A stretch of 64,000 nucleotides of DNA from the NCBI GenBank assembly GCA_018398575.1, contig JAGTXZ010000010.1:2604001-2668000 (forward strand). Direction: 5' to 3'. This DNA is from Ampelomyces quisqualis. Taxonomy: Eukaryota; Ascomycota; Dothideomycetes; Pleosporales; Phaeosphaeriaceae. The position numbers and the translations under genes are program-made. The notes under the pieces were generated by a model. It was not told the DNA's origin and ran no database searches. It saw nothing but the letters and a program-made list of their open reading frames with translations. Positions 36,721 to 48,457 of the stretch are shown here, one piece after another; positions within the stretch are counted from its first letter, which is position 1; each line of letters begins with the position of its first letter.

Positions 36721-37398
36721 TGTCAACTCGATCTAAAAAGTCCAGCTTGTTGAGATACCTTCTTGCCGTTTGCATCACCAAGACAGTGCGCTACCTATCA
36801 CTTCCCTTTATCCCATCGATTGCGCCTGCGTATTTCCACATCGTACGCAGCATACGTCGGGACCAGGCCATCCGGCCGCCATCTGCGGCTGCCCGCATGA
36901 GCTTCAGGCACGCTCTACGTTTCGAAGCGCCTTGAGATTCAAAGCAAATGAGGCATTGTGGACTCGGAATCGCACTATACCCGTTGCGACGTAGCGTGAA
37001 CGGGAACGGGTACACGATGTCTTGTGCTCAACGTCAGATCTCTTGGAGTATGGCTGATGCCGTCATTTTCTTGATGCAAGGTTCCCTGGGTCATGAAACC
37101 GGTATGTTTTGATCCCGTTGGGTAGACGCATTTGCTGCGCAATCTCGATTTGCGTGACAAATGAGGGTTTTGTGAACCTCTGGGATTGGAACATAGTGCC
37201 CCTCCCATTCCCGCGACAACTCTGGATCATGGCATTCAACTCAAGTATCGCTCATCGGCGGATGTGTACGTAACACTGAACTATGTACTTGCTGGTATTG
37301 ACTGTGAGCTTTGAGAAGTGCAACCTTGAGATCAACCCCGTCAAAGCAAATGAAGCCCGAAAGCTTTCTAAACGTGCACTCCACTGCAGCAAGCCAGT
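36721..37398. other. Intergenic stretch
   Basis: This 0.7-kb gap holds the promoter of the small basic protein and the 3' flank of the BTB-like gene. Only short frames without motifs occur here. Confidence 0.5.
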
Positions 37399-38382
37399 TC
37401 AACCCTCCTCGTTATCCTCTGAATCCACGACCATCCCATCGTTCTCTCCAACAACTTCACTCGTACCAGTCTGTTCCTCGTCTCTTCCCAGTCCCTCTTC
37501 CGCAGCCTCGCTTGCCCTTTCGCTCCTGCTCCGTCTATGCGACCCATCCCTCAACCTCCCCAGAATGATTCCCCTCACCGCACTCCTCTGCTTCTCCCTT
37601 TGCTCCTCCTGCCACTTCTTCCTGTCCCGCGTCATCGCCTCCTCTTTCTCCGCATCCAAATACTCCTCCACGCTCCTTAACAGTTCTCCCCTCTGCGCAT
37701 CCCCCACACCCAAAGTCTTACCCACACTCTTCTCAAACTCGCCATACTCATCGCACAGAACCCTCCACTCGAGCCAACCGCGCATCTTAACAACCTCAAG
37801 CTGTCTCCAATGACTCACCACCCCATGAAAAAGCAACATCATACACCCCTCCCCCACCTCCCGACTACACACAAACTCGACATCCTCGGCGCGAATCAGA
37901 CTCCTACTCTTTCCCTTCCCCGCAAGTCTCGCGAGCGGCTCGAAACTCATGTGGAGCCGCCGCACCGCCGCGCTCACATAGGCCCTGGCACCCAGCTTCT
38001 GGCCCAACTCCACAGCCTGCAGACCGGCAGTGATGGAACGGAACCCTTGGACGCGCGTGTTAAGCGTGTATATGCTGCTGTGCATGTAGTCGACGAAATT
38101 GGCAAAGGCGTGTGGGTCCATGTGGGCGAGTGTGGCGTCTTTGCGGAAGGGGTTGGCGGCTAGCGCGGCGAGGTGGGTGGAGTGTTTGGCTAGGAGGGGG
38201 CGGGGGAGAGTCCATGATCGCTGGAGGTGTGGGGGGCCGATGGTGAGGGCGAGGGTGTTGGGGGGTTGGTAGGGTTGTCTGCGGGGGGTTGGAGGCATGT
38301 ATGGTGGTAGGGGGTATTGGGTGGCGGGGAGAGGGTTGAGGAGCGCGGTTTGGAAGTAGGCGTTTGGTGGTGGGGAGGACAT
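37399..38382 (-). CDS. BTB/POZ-like domain protein
   Basis: A single exon of 327 residues from MSSPPPNAYFQ; an earlier in-frame ATG at 38502 would add 40 residues of Pro/Ser/Thr-rich leader. Residues ~45-150 follow the fungal BTB pattern. WTLPRPLLAKHSTHLAALA matches the helix where the partner protein is gripped, DPHAFANFVDYMHSS the strand-helix that follows, and AVELGQKLGARAYVSAAVRRLH the closing helices. A Trp-rich helical middle (GVVSHWRQLEVVKMRGWLEW) and a charged, disordered tail follow. Such proteins often act as adaptors or transcription-related factors in ascomycetes; no specific role can be given. Confidence 0.75.
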   Translation of the reverse strand: MSSPPPNAYFQTALLNPLPATQYPLPPYMPPTPRRQPYQPPNTLALTIGPPHLQRSWTLPRPLLAKHSTHLAALAANPFRKDATLAHMDPHAFANFVDYMHSSIYTLNTRVQGFRSITAGLQAVELGQKLGARAYVSAAVRRLHMSFEPLARLAGKGKSRSLIRAEDVEFVCSREVGEGCMMLLFHGVVSHWRQLEVVKMRGWLEWRVLCDEYGEFEKSVGKTLGVGDAQRGELLRSVEEYLDAEKEEAMTRDRKKWQEEQREKQRSAVRGIILGRLRDGSHRRSRSERASEAAEEGLGRDEEQTGTSEVVGENDGMVVDSEDNEEG

Positions 38383-39019
38383 TTTTGGTGGGCTAGGGCG
38401 CGGGTGTGGTGGTTGAGTTGAGTGTCGGGCGCGGGTAGGGACGGAAGAGATGGAAGAAGTATCGGGAGCAAAATGACAAACAGAGGAGAAGCACGTGTGC
38501 ATGGTGAATGACGGAAAAGTGAAAACTTCTTAGAGGTGACTAGAGAGACAAGCCCATCCGCGCTTTCATATCTCGACTGGAAACTTCTCGAGGCTTTCAT
38601 ACCGCGGTGACCAGCTACGCTCATCTAGTCCGGAAGGCGGGCTGTTCGTGAATTCCTACGAGGTGCGGGCGTCTACCGAAGCCTAGAGCACCCAAATCTG
38701 TGGCACCCGGCAGAAGGTAGAACATGATGGCTATCGGGCGCGGCATGTGGTTGTATAATGTATATGCCAGCGGCCAGCCAGAGACGGTCATGGGTCGGCG
38801 GTTCGGTACTTACCGGTAGATCTCCGTGGTTGCCCCGCACAACGGCAGGCGGTAAACACGACCATCAACCCCCGCCGGCCTCCTCCCCACGCACTCCCGG
38901 GCTCTGTACCTCCCCAACCCACGCTGCCCATCTCGATATCCCGCATTGTTTCCGCGCTTTCACCATCGCTCGTATAGCTCGCCGCGCCATCCTTCGTTTT
39001 CGCGGTACATGCAGGCGCA
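38383..39019. promoter_or_regulatory. Divergent intergenic region (BTB-like gene and F-BAR gene)
   Basis: Some 0.64 kb separate the two start codons. It should contain both promoters. I see no further gene or repeat in it. Confidence 0.45.
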
Positions 39020-42000
39020 ATGGGCGGCACACCAGCCAACGAGCCGCCCTCGGTTTCGCTCTCGTGTAGGTCGCCATGTCACGTGCACGGCTGCATCGCG
39101 AACTGACAGTTGCAGTTGCCAACAACTTCTGGGGCAAAGATGACGCCGGCGTGGGGCCCATGCTGGACCGCATGCACAACGCCAAGGTGGCCAACGACGA
39201 GCTCAAGAACTTCTACGCCGGCCGCGCGGCCATCGAGGACGAATACGCACGGAAGCTGCTGAACCTCTCGCGAAAGCCCCTCGGCTCGGCCGAGTCAGGC
39301 ACCCTGCGACTCTCCTGCGACGTCATCCGCGCCGAGGTCGAGGCCATGGGCAAGGCGCACCAGAGCATCGCGCAGCAGATGAAGACGGAGCTGGAAGAGC
39401 CGCTGGCGGCCTTTGCCGGCGGGATGAAGGAGCGCCGCAAGATTGTCCAGAACGGCATAGAGAAGCTCCTGCGGCTCAAGATGCAGCAGACGTCGGCCGT
39501 CAACAAGTCGCGCGACCGCTACGAGCAGGACTGCCTGAAGATCAAGGGCTTCCTCGCCCAGGCCCACATGGTCATGGGCCACGAGGAGCGCAAGAACAAG
39601 GCGAAGCTGGAGAAGACCCAGATCAACCTGTCCACCACTAGCAGTGAATACGAGGCCGCCGTCAAGGTCTTGGAACAGACGACTGGCCGCTGGAACAGGG
39701 ATTGGAAAGCGGCGTGCGATGTGCGTACCCCAACACCACTCCGTTTTAACACCCTAACAAGACGTAGAAATTCCAGGATCTCGAAGAAGAGCGCATCGAC
39801 TACACAAAGAGCAGCCTCTGGAACTTTGCCAACATCGCCTCGACCGTCTGCGTGAGCGACGATGCCTCGTGCGAAAAGATGCGATTGTCGCTGGAAGACT
39901 GCGATGTGGAGAAGGACATCACCGCCTTCATCAAAGATCTGGGCACCGGCCAGGAGATCCCAGATCCGCCCAAGTTCATCAACTTCTGTCGGGGAGACGC
40001 AGAAACGTCGTCACAAGTGTCCGATGACGACAACTACTCCGTTGCGCAGTTTGCACGGACAATGAATCCCACCTACCGCACTTCGTCTCCACAGCCGTCC
40101 ATGTTCGAGTCGCACCATGATCCGAACAATCCTTTGGCCAGAGAAATGGGACTTCAGCAAGATACCCGACCAATTGCACAAGACGAAATTGATGTCCCTA
40201 TTCCATCCGCCGTGCCACAGGACCAGATCAACGTAGCGCCACGCCAATCCGCACCACCACCACAGGACCAGATTGATATCGCACCACGCCAATCCGCGGC
40301 ACCACCACAGGACCGCATTGATGTCGTACCACGACGCTCCGCAGCGCCTCCTCAAGATCACATCACCGTTTCTTCGAGGCATTATGCACCTGCTCCACAG
40401 CCTATTCAGCCGGCACAGGCACAGCGAAGCATTCAGCCAGACCCACGCTTGATCCAAGCACAACAACAGGCTCGCCAGAACTATCAACAAAGCCAAGTCC
40501 CACACAACGACTACCCCACCGACGGCATGACACAATACTGCCGCATTGGTCCGCCATCGGACAGAAGCACGATTCCCAGCCCTGTTAGACCAGGCAGTAG
40601 AGACTCGCAGAGCGACTACTCGAACCCAACGTCCTTCTCAAGCATTGAGCCACCGAGCGGATCGGCCTCTCCGGGCAAACCAATGGCGCACTCGCCAAGG
40701 CCAGAGCCGAGCCCCATTGAGGACATGTCAAAGAAGAGGGGCTTCTTCAACAGTCCTTTTGGTCGAAGGAAGAGCAAGCACGAAAGTGAACGACCGGCCA
40801 TCACCGCAAGCAGCTGCAACACTTGGGCGCCGAATTCGACGAGGACCACGGATGAGAATATGAGCCCCACACGGCCGCTTGGGCGAGGAAATCGTGGCAA
40901 TTTCATCCAAGACGCACCTCGTTCGGCCAGTCCCGAGCCGGTGGACCCTCGCGCAAACTTCCAGCTCAATGTCGGTAACAATGTGTTCGATGTAGCTTCG
41001 CCCGACAAGAAGAAACAGCCCGACCAGCCGGAGCTCCAGGACGAACTTGATCCGATCGCACAAGCGTTGGAAGAGCTAAAAGGTGTCACGAAGCAAACAT
41101 CGCTGCGTGTGTCAGCCGATCGTTACCACGGATTAGCCACACCTCAACCACCAGCAACACCTGCTGTGGGTGCAGAATTGCCTCGAAGTGTGCCAACTCC
41201 ATTGGCCAACGCCAGCATCCATGCGGCAAAACGAGGCACTCCTCCTCCATCATACGATCAGCCGCCAATGTCTCGTCTCGGAGCTCCAAAGCCTGCTCAT
41301 ACATCCCGCCAAATGCAGAAGACGACACAGATGTATGTCAACCAGAAGGTCAATATTTTCAACGGCGGGGCAGACACGCGATCTCCGTCACGCAGCCCGA
41401 CGAAGCAGGAACCTCCTCGCGCCGCCTCACCCGCGCCGCCGCGTGCTACAAGTCCTCGACCTTCGCTCTATACACAGCAGTCGCAACAGCAGCGATCACC
41501 ATCATCATTTCGTGGAGCCCAGCAGCAGCAGCAACCTCAATCTCCAACAACCTACCGTCCTCAACAGCATCAACAAGCACCTCCACCACAGCAGCCAGCC
41601 CCACAGCAACGAGCTGCAGCACAACAGCGACCTGCAGCACAGCAGCGACCTGACCCGCAGCCAACACCGGCGCAGAAGAACAGCTACCGAACAGCATCAC
41701 CGAATCCCTATGCTGCTCCTTCTAATGCTGGCACCAGACCAAGAGCTCAGACAACGACAGCTCCCGCCCAAGCCTATGGGACGCCAGTAGGACGAAACTC
41801 CTACTCGTCTACGCGAGGTGCCTCTCCCAGCGTCAATGCTATGCCGAGAGCCCCATCCCCTCGGCCACCACCCCAGCCTACATATGCTCAGACTCAGCAA
41901 TCCCAGTCTCGTCCAGCATCGCGTGCTGCGCCAGCTTCACGCGCCGCAAGTCCACAGCCAGCATTCCGTCCATCGTATGATCGGCCTTCAAGTTCTCGTG

Positions 42001-42463
42001 GCAGCGAGAAGGCGTTATCAATTGCAGCTCCAAGCGAACGAGGCGAAGGGAGCATGTACGGAGGCAGTCAACGCGGCCGAGGCAATGCTCGACCACAGAG
42101 TAGCTACTATGGGGGCAGTGGCGGGAGTGAGGTCGGGGGTAGCGGAAGCAGCGTGCGCGCAGAGAGCAGAGTGAGAAGTAAGAGTTTGGCGGAGCCAAAA
42201 CAGTATAATCGCGATGGCAGAATCATTTTGAATTACTGTAAGTCTATGCCTGCGAATGCTACGACAAGTAGTTCAATGCTAACAAGTCCACAGCACGCGC
42301 CATGTACGGCTATAATGCTCAAATTCCCGAGGAGCTGGGTTTCCAGAAGGGCGATATCCTTGCCGTCCTGAGGTTGCAGGATGATGGCTGGTGGGAGGCC
42401 GAGGCGGTCGGGAAGAATGGTCGGCCAGGTCTTGTTCCGTCCAACTACCTGCAAGCCTGTTAG
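39020..42463 (+). CDS. F-BAR/SH3 septation protein (Cdc15/Imp2/Hof1-like)
   Basis: Four exons, 39020-39065, 39116-39720, 39768-42237 and 42294-42463, give 1096 residues; introns are 50, 47 and 56 bp. The first exon (15 codons) was inferred because splicing to 39116 creates SLSFANNFWGKDDAGVG, the usual F-BAR opening, whereas an ATG inside the intron at 39076 gives an unusual leader. The F-BAR domain spans ~15-270. A long Pro/Gln/Ser-rich disordered middle follows, with four ~16-residue repeats of the type QDQIDIAPRQSAAPP around 360-420. The last exon encodes an SH3 domain at ~1038-1096 (ALYGYNAQ-like start, GWWEAE, GLVPSNYL). Family members bend membrane and organise the contractile ring at septa. 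Confidence 0.93.
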
Positions 42464-43561
42464 ATGACGAGTGAATGTGATGACACTTGTTGACTATTAT
42501 TATTATGCAGCGCTTGTTAGTGTTATGAGCCATTTTGCGGTCGCTCTTGAAGTTGGGGTTGGGCAATACCTCTCCTGGAGTGGTCTGCTTGGACGCCTGT
42601 CTGTTTGTACATGGTGTGAGTGGCAGGAAGCGGGCATTTTTGGACGAAAATTGTACATGCAGGCCAAGTTTGTTCTACACCATCTTTGTCTTCTTCTGTG
42701 TCTCTATACATGATGCTGCTTGGTGTTGGAAATTTACATGCGATTCACATCAAATGTCAGCGCATTAAACGACCCTTGCATCCATGCATCCATTGTACCC
42801 CAAGTACTGGTACCCAACTAGGTAGCACACCTTCACATTTCCAAAAAAAAAGCTTCCCCACAGTCTCCCTTCATCCTGCACACATTCATCCCCCACATCG
42901 TACCCACGACAAGCAGTATCCAGCATCCCAGACTCGCGCTCAAGCCCCTTGTACATAGGCACACAGTAGGTACGAGATGGCTGCTGATTCAGCCCCCACC
43001 CAACAAATCGTGCAGATGCCTAAACAAGGCAGCGACTACCGGTACCCGCCCCCCGAGCCGAGCGAATATCCGATTTTATAGCTCGGTGGATGGCCTGCGA
43101 TGATGCGGGATCTGGATGATGGGAGGTCGGAGGGTTGTGCTGATGCGTAGGTGGGTTGAAGTTCTATGGCTGTTTGTATGCCGGGACCTCGAGACATCGA
43201 GGTCATGCCATGATTGTCATCCATCCTACCGGTGAACAACGGCAGTCCAGCTGTGGCTTCTGCTTCTAAACTCGGCTGTTGGGCTTGCTGTCAGGTTACC
43301 GGTTTGGTCATCTGTAAGCGCGTGAAGCTGGGATGGGCAAGAGGCTGGAACTCCCACGGCACAGCCTACCGGGCGTCGGTCCCGTGCCGTGGCCGTGGAA
43401 TCAGCGTTGGATGGACACATACTCTTGTGGACCTGTGTTTTGCGTACGACAGGTTTCTTTTCCAAGAGTGCGCGCTGGACTCCATGGCGCGAACGACTTT
43501 GCGACTGGCTAGTATGTAGAATCATACCTCGGCGCGTGATCAACTCGACGCAGAGGGAAGA
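42464..43561. other. Intergenic region before the DUF3433 gene
   Basis: This 1.1-kb gap between two plus-strand genes holds the 3' flank of the F-BAR gene and the promoter of the next. Small frames on both strands lack motifs. A run of nine A follows 42840. Confidence 0.5.
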
Positions 43562-46213
43562 ATGCCCGGGGTGCCGCTCTTACTCCAGGTTGGCTATCCA
43601 AGGGCCGACGAGTCTTCGACGGACGCGGTTCCTATAGCCCTACGCGCGGGCTCGTCAGCGACTTCCCAAGCTCGACCTGCATTCACGCGCAAGAATACCT
43701 CTGGTGGATCCGATAGGCTATCGCAGCTGTTTCTGTCCCGTCCATCTTCGATCGCTTCACTCTCTCCGCCAGCCACCCCTGCCCAATCAAGAAGAACATG
43801 GCTGCCCTCGCCATTGACGCCAGCCGGGGAACCCTCATATCTCATACCCTGCGCTCCTGCACCGCCCTCATTCGCAGAAGAAACCTCATATCATCCTGGA
43901 GATGCTTTCCATCAACAAGGCGCCTCACGTTCTGTAGAAAGCAACAATGGGGAAAGGCGGCTACTGAACCGGCTCACGTCTCTGAGTGGTAAAGGCACAA
44001 AGGGCGCCAAGTACGACAAACTCGAGGATGAGGAATCAAGTCCCGCAAGGCGGCTTGGTGGGGTCGAAGAAGAAGATGAGGCCGTGCGGTTCGACCTCAG
44101 TGGCTTCGATGGACTGCCGCTGAAGAAGTTCGACTCGCCCAAACCACTCTACACAACAGTGCGCATGAAGCACGTACACAACATGGACGAAGCAGGATAT
44201 GCTGCAGAATTTGAGAGGCTCGAAGCACAGCTAGGATCTGGAATGATTTCTGTCGTCGAGAAGCCCTTCACCCACGAGCCCTCTGCCGCTTCACAAGCGA
44301 GAAGCCCAAGTCGCAAACGGGGACCATCCGCATCCGACCCCCTTTCAGCGCAGGCGGCAGAGGCACAAAAGGAAGCAGAGAAGACTGGAGGTATCGTTGC
44401 GGTGGCGGATATACCTGTGGACATTAGCGACTCCCATGCCGGCTCCGACTTCGACACGCGTAGCATAATGACCGCAGATACAGGCCTGACCAAGAAAGAA
44501 GCAGTGACCAGCTACTTCTTCCCCGATGATCCAGAGCAGCCATCTTGGCGCCCATTCTCCATGGGCGGGCCTTGGATTGCGATGCTCATCTTCATTGCAC
44601 TCGCCCTTGCTGGTGTACAGGAGTTTCTGTGCCAGATGTCCATCCAGAAGGTCGCAGAAAATGACGAGGACGGCTTGATCACGTTTAGGAAACCTGGTGA
44701 TCTTACAGTTACCAAGTTTTTCACCTGGAAGTATGCATCGATTCTGACATTTGTGTTATACGGTGTATTATGGCAGATGCCGGATTTCGAGGTGAAGCGT
44801 CTGGAGCCGTACTATCAACTATCGAAGAAGACGGGAGCAACTGCTGGCGAGTCGCTCAACATGGACTATTTGACCTTCATGAGCTGGCTAGTGCCGCTTA
44901 GAGCACTTCGTCACAGGCAATACGCGGTCATTTTCAGCTCAGTGAGCACGCTGGTTGCCAGTAGTCTTGTGCCGGTCCTGCAGTCGGCGTCCATCATCAC
45001 ATACCCGCCAAAGAAGGTCCGCCATGACAATCAGGTAAAGTCGGTTCGTGTTGATCCGCCATGGTCTCGTGCTGTTTCAGCGTGCTTGGTATTTGTTGCC
45101 CTCTCTGGGGCTGCACTTATGTATGCTATGCGACGAAAGAGCGGCTTGCAGTCAGACCCCAAAGGCATCGCAGGTATCGCAGCCATGGCAACAGGAAGTC
45201 ACATTCTGGCCGACTTTCGCGGACTCGACACTGCACCGCTGGAAAAAATACACAAGCAACTCCGGCATCGACGCTACATTCTACACAAAAGCTCTCTATG
45301 GCAGGGTGAATTCATCCGCAACAACCTCGAAAAGATCCACGAACACGGCACGGATCCCAGGCCGCTCATGCTCCGCAAGCGTTCCGGCGCCCCCTTCATC
45401 ACCTTCATGGTCGCCGTGACCGCCTCGATCCCCATCTTCATGTTCTACGACGGCGCGGGCATCATAACCGAAAAACTTCCCTTCCTCATGACCGCCCTCG
45501 CGACCATGATCCGCATCCTTTGGAACACAATGAACTGTGACATGCGCATGCTCCAACCCTTCTGGATCCTTGCGCAACGCCACGCACCCGCCAAAACCCT
45601 CACGCTCGACTACGCAGGCACAAATCCGCTGCTCCTGCCCTTCAGCGCCCTATTCAACGGCCACTACCTCGTCGCGCTCGTCGCACTGGGGTCCATCTTA
45701 GCCGAAGTCCTGACCGTATGTGTCAGTGCCATCAGTGTCGACGGCAAGAAATTCATCCCAGGCCACGGCGACAAGGACAAAAACATCCCAAACGACTACT
45801 CCCCGCACGACACGGAACAAACATTCCGCTCCTTCTGGTCGTCGTTCATACTCACCGTGTCCATCTTGCTCTACCTCATCGCCATCGCTCTCCTCACTTA
45901 CTCCAAACGCTCGCAGAAATTCATGCCCCGCCAAATCGGCACCATGGCCAGCGTCCTTGCGTTCATCCATCAGAGTAAAATGCTGCTACAATTCATCGGC
46001 ACGGAGAAATTCGATAGCGTGACAATGACGCGCCATCTGGAGAAGAGCGGGAAGACGTTTGCGCTGGGGTGGGTCGGTGGGAGGGATGGGGATGATCATT
46101 TGGCGATTGATGAGGAGGAGGTGTTGAGCGAGTATAGGTATGGGGTGGATTGGACCAAGACGAGGATTCTAGCTCACCAGGTTGGGGGGTGGGAGCATTA
46201 TGAGTCGCAGTGA
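43562..46213 (+). CDS. DUF3433 multispanning membrane protein
   Basis: A single exon of 883 residues. The N-terminal ~330 residues are soluble and low-complexity. Thereafter come at least eight hydrophobic segments, starting with WIAMLIFIALALAGVQEFL at ~337. The sequences VLYGVLWQMPDFEVKRLEPYYQLSK and FLMTALATMIRILW, each followed by charged loops, are the fungal DUF3433 signature, present here twice as in other members. Its closest characterised relative is Neurospora SPRAY, linked to hyphal growth and calcium; that role is inference. It ends convergently with ARL1, 249 bp away. Confidence 0.88.
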   Translation: MPGVPLLLQVGYPRADESSTDAVPIALRAGSSATSQARPAFTRKNTSGGSDRLSQLFLSRPSSIASLSPPATPAQSRRTWLPSPLTPAGEPSYLIPCAPAPPSFAEETSYHPGDAFHQQGASRSVESNNGERRLLNRLTSLSGKGTKGAKYDKLEDEESSPARRLGGVEEEDEAVRFDLSGFDGLPLKKFDSPKPLYTTVRMKHVHNMDEAGYAAEFERLEAQLGSGMISVVEKPFTHEPSAASQARSPSRKRGPSASDPLSAQAAEAQKEAEKTGGIVAVADIPVDISDSHAGSDFDTRSIMTADTGLTKKEAVTSYFFPDDPEQPSWRPFSMGGPWIAMLIFIALALAGVQEFLCQMSIQKVAENDEDGLITFRKPGDLTVTKFFTWKYASILTFVLYGVLWQMPDFEVKRLEPYYQLSKKTGATAGESLNMDYLTFMSWLVPLRALRHRQYAVIFSSVSTLVASSLVPVLQSASIITYPPKKVRHDNQVKSVRVDPPWSRAVSACLVFVALSGAALMYAMRRKSGLQSDPKGIAGIAAMATGSHILADFRGLDTAPLEKIHKQLRHRRYILHKSSLWQGEFIRNNLEKIHEHGTDPRPLMLRKRSGAPFITFMVAVTASIPIFMFYDGAGIITEKLPFLMTALATMIRILWNTMNCDMRMLQPFWILAQRHAPAKTLTLDYAGTNPLLLPFSALFNGHYLVALVALGSILAEVLTVCVSAISVDGKKFIPGHGDKDKNIPNDYSPHDTEQTFRSFWSSFILTVSILLYLIAIALLTYSKRSQKFMPRQIGTMASVLAFIHQSKMLLQFIGTEKFDSVTMTRHLEKSGKTFALGWVGGRDGDDHLAIDEEEVLSEYRYGVDWTKTRILAHQVGGWEHYESQ

Positions 46214-46462
46214 TGAGATTTGGAACTTTGGGTTTGATTTTGAGATGGCTATTTGCATGCCATGCATATCTGCGCCTCGTGGTTAGTTGGATTAGGATAG
46301 ATGTTGTTGCTTTCGCATTACTCTTGGTCTTATAAAAGACATTACCAGTGGAAGAGACTGCTTGCATTTACACCATGGAGCTTCCAGTAGCGAAATACTT
46401 AACCATTGCCTACGCGCCAAAATAACGCCCTCGATGCTGGTATCCTTCTGCCTTGCCCGTAA

Positions 46463-47182
46463 TCATTGATCCCCGCCAACATTCCCGACTAACCAATCCA
46501 TGCCTTCATCCACGCCCCTCCCATCCACCGCACTACACGCCACAATACTCCAATTCCGATCCTTCAGCTCGCCCAACCTCAGCGCCTCGCTAATCTCCCC
46601 CGCGCCCTTGGCGCCCGGCTGATCCTGCTTATTCGCAAAGACCAGCAGCGCCGCGTCGCGCAATTCCTCTTCATTCAGCATAGCGGCGAGTTCGTCGGAC
46701 GCGGTGGTCAGCCGGTCGATGTCGGTGGAGTCGATGACGAAGATGACGGCAGCCGTGTTGGCGTAGTAGCAGCGCCAGTAGGGACGGATGGAAGTTTGGC
46801 CGCCGAGATCCTGGGCCAAGTCAGAGGTTGTATATATCAGAGGCGATTGGGGACAAATAGCCTACCCAGACGTTAAAGTTGAGGTTCTTGTACGTTACTG
46901 ATTCGACGTTGAAGCCTATCGTGGGTATTGTAGTGACTACTTCGCCAATCTAAAACCGTTTTTTTTTCATGTTAGTTGGGCCTTGGGGGTTCCCTTGGAC
47001 CCGGGGTCGTTTACCTTGAGTCGGTATAATAGTGTGGTTTTGCCCGCGTTGTCCTGCGTTTGTAATTAGCTTCCGTGACTGCGCTGGGGTATGCGCGGGA
47101 AGCGTACGAGGCCGAGAATCAATATCCGCGTCTCTTTCTTTGCCCATACAAGGCTTTGGAACTTGGACAGGTAGCCGCCCAT
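46463..47182 (-). CDS. ARL1: ARL1-type small GTPase
   Basis: Four exons, 47182-47108, 47053-47015, 46949-46866 and 46810-46463, give 181 residues; introns are 54, 65 and 55 bp. All joins keep the frame and restore the Arf/Arl consensus. Gly2 in MGGYLSK is the expected N-myristoylation site. The P-loop GLDNAGKT is at 24-31, switch I has TTIPTIGFN, switch II begins WDLGGQ with Q71, and NKQD forms the guanine-specificity loop. ARL1 recruits GRIP-domain golgins and Arf-GEFs at the trans-Golgi. The tail (VGNVGGDQ) is slightly unusual. Position and intron pattern are typical of the family. Confidence 0.95.
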
Positions 47183-48034
47183 GATGTGGGGTGTGGATGT
47201 GATTTGCGCTTGTTCAAGGTGATGGGGATGCGGCGTAAACCGCCGGCCGGAGACGTGTGTGCGGCGGTCGAGGTACGGTGGGTTAGGCAGATTTTTTCAG
47301 GTGGTCGGGAGTAAATAGAGGAGTATCAAGTGGTGTATGAGTAGTGTGTATAGTGACGTTTAGTGATGTCCATGTCGCTGGCTGGCTGGAAAGTTGGGCG
47401 GTCACGGGTGCAAACAGGGCAAACATCCGAGGCTGGCGGGGAATTGTTGAGCCGCCCCGGGGCGAACGTCAACGTCCTGTTCCTGTGGTTCAGATTAGCT
47501 CCATGGAGTATCCATGGAACAACAACACCCTCAGTTTCGATGTTGGTAAACATCTTGTATGCCTCACGAAGCTTGCGCTGCGGATAATCGCGACGCTATA
47601 TATAAGCCTGAATGAAGCCTTCAAGGAGAGAATGTGATGAGATGTTGGGCATAATCAGGTGTTGGGAAATTTACTACTATATGGCAGCTGGTAGTCGTAT
47701 ATGCTCTTAGCATAGTAGGATTTACCCTAATTTGTTGATTTCTATGTTCTCAGAAGGTAAAAATCCCAAAGTCAACCATGGTAGAGCCTCAAGAATCTCC
47801 CTTTCTAGCCAAAAATTCTTCAATTCCTGGAAAGAACCATGGTAAGAGCTGTATAATTCCTTTTCTATTTGTATATATATCGATCAATCTCTGCTCTTCT
47901 TCCTATCCATCACTTCTCTGCCTCCTATCCACAATTCTCACAACCGGCGCCATATCACCTCAAAACTCATTACATCACCACCACACACCACCACCACACA
48001 CCATCACCATACACTACCACCATACAACATCACA
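47183..48034. other. Intergenic region upstream of the 48.0-kb small gene
   Basis: It includes the ARL1 promoter and, from about 47.6 kb, an AT-rich tract. A CA/CCA-rich leader (CACCACCACACACCATCACC near 47975-48010) immediately precedes the next ATG and looks like a fungal 5' UTR. Confidence 0.5.
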
Positions 48035-48457
48035 ATGGCTTGCCCAATCCTCACAAAGTGGCGCCAATTGCTCCCTGGCACCCACTCCTACAAGTACTGC
48101 GCACTAATCGCATACGGCGACCAAATCCAGCTCAACTCTGCCTTCAACACAGACTTCAACACTCCCAAAGGGGAATGGAGCGAACTGGGCGAACGCCTCT
48201 ATTTCCTCGTCGGTAGCGCTCTTGCCGCGCAGAAGGAGTGGAACAGGATGACCTTCCTGCAGTTAGAGCACGAGGCCCGGGTACAGGGTCTGCTGGGCCC
48301 TTTTGAACAGCACCAGCTTTCTGCGGCGAAGCTGAGGATGAAACTGGCTTGCGATGCTGCGGCAGCTGAGAACGCGGCAAGAGATATGGCGAGGGAGGCC
48401 TACGAAGTAGATCTTCTTGCGGCGCAGACGGCGTTGGAACGGTTTGTCGGTCACTGA
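48035..48457 (+). CDS. Small Ala-rich helical protein, unknown
   Basis: A single exon of 140 residues with a good start context after a CACCA-rich leader. The second half is strongly helical and Ala/Glu/Leu-rich (MKLACDAAAAENAARDMAREAYE), with the periodicity of a coiled coil. There is no signal peptide or membrane segment. I do not recognise it; its location at the edge of the accessory-looking stretch suggests limited conservation. Confidence 0.55.
   Translation: MACPILTKWRQLLPGTHSYKYCALIAYGDQIQLNSAFNTDFNTPKGEWSELGERLYFLVGSALAAQKEWNRMTFLQLEHEARVQGLLGPFEQHQLSAAKLRMKLACDAAAAENAARDMAREAYEVDLLAAQTALERFVGH

Noticed and set aside
39076..39115. ATG at 39076 as the start of the F-BAR gene
   Set aside because: Splicing from 39065 to 39116 produces the conserved F-BAR opening; this ATG lies in that intron.
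40011..41089. Minus-strand frames of 105-174 codons
   Set aside because: Antisense of the F-BAR linker; hydrophobic runs are complements of Gln/Pro codons.
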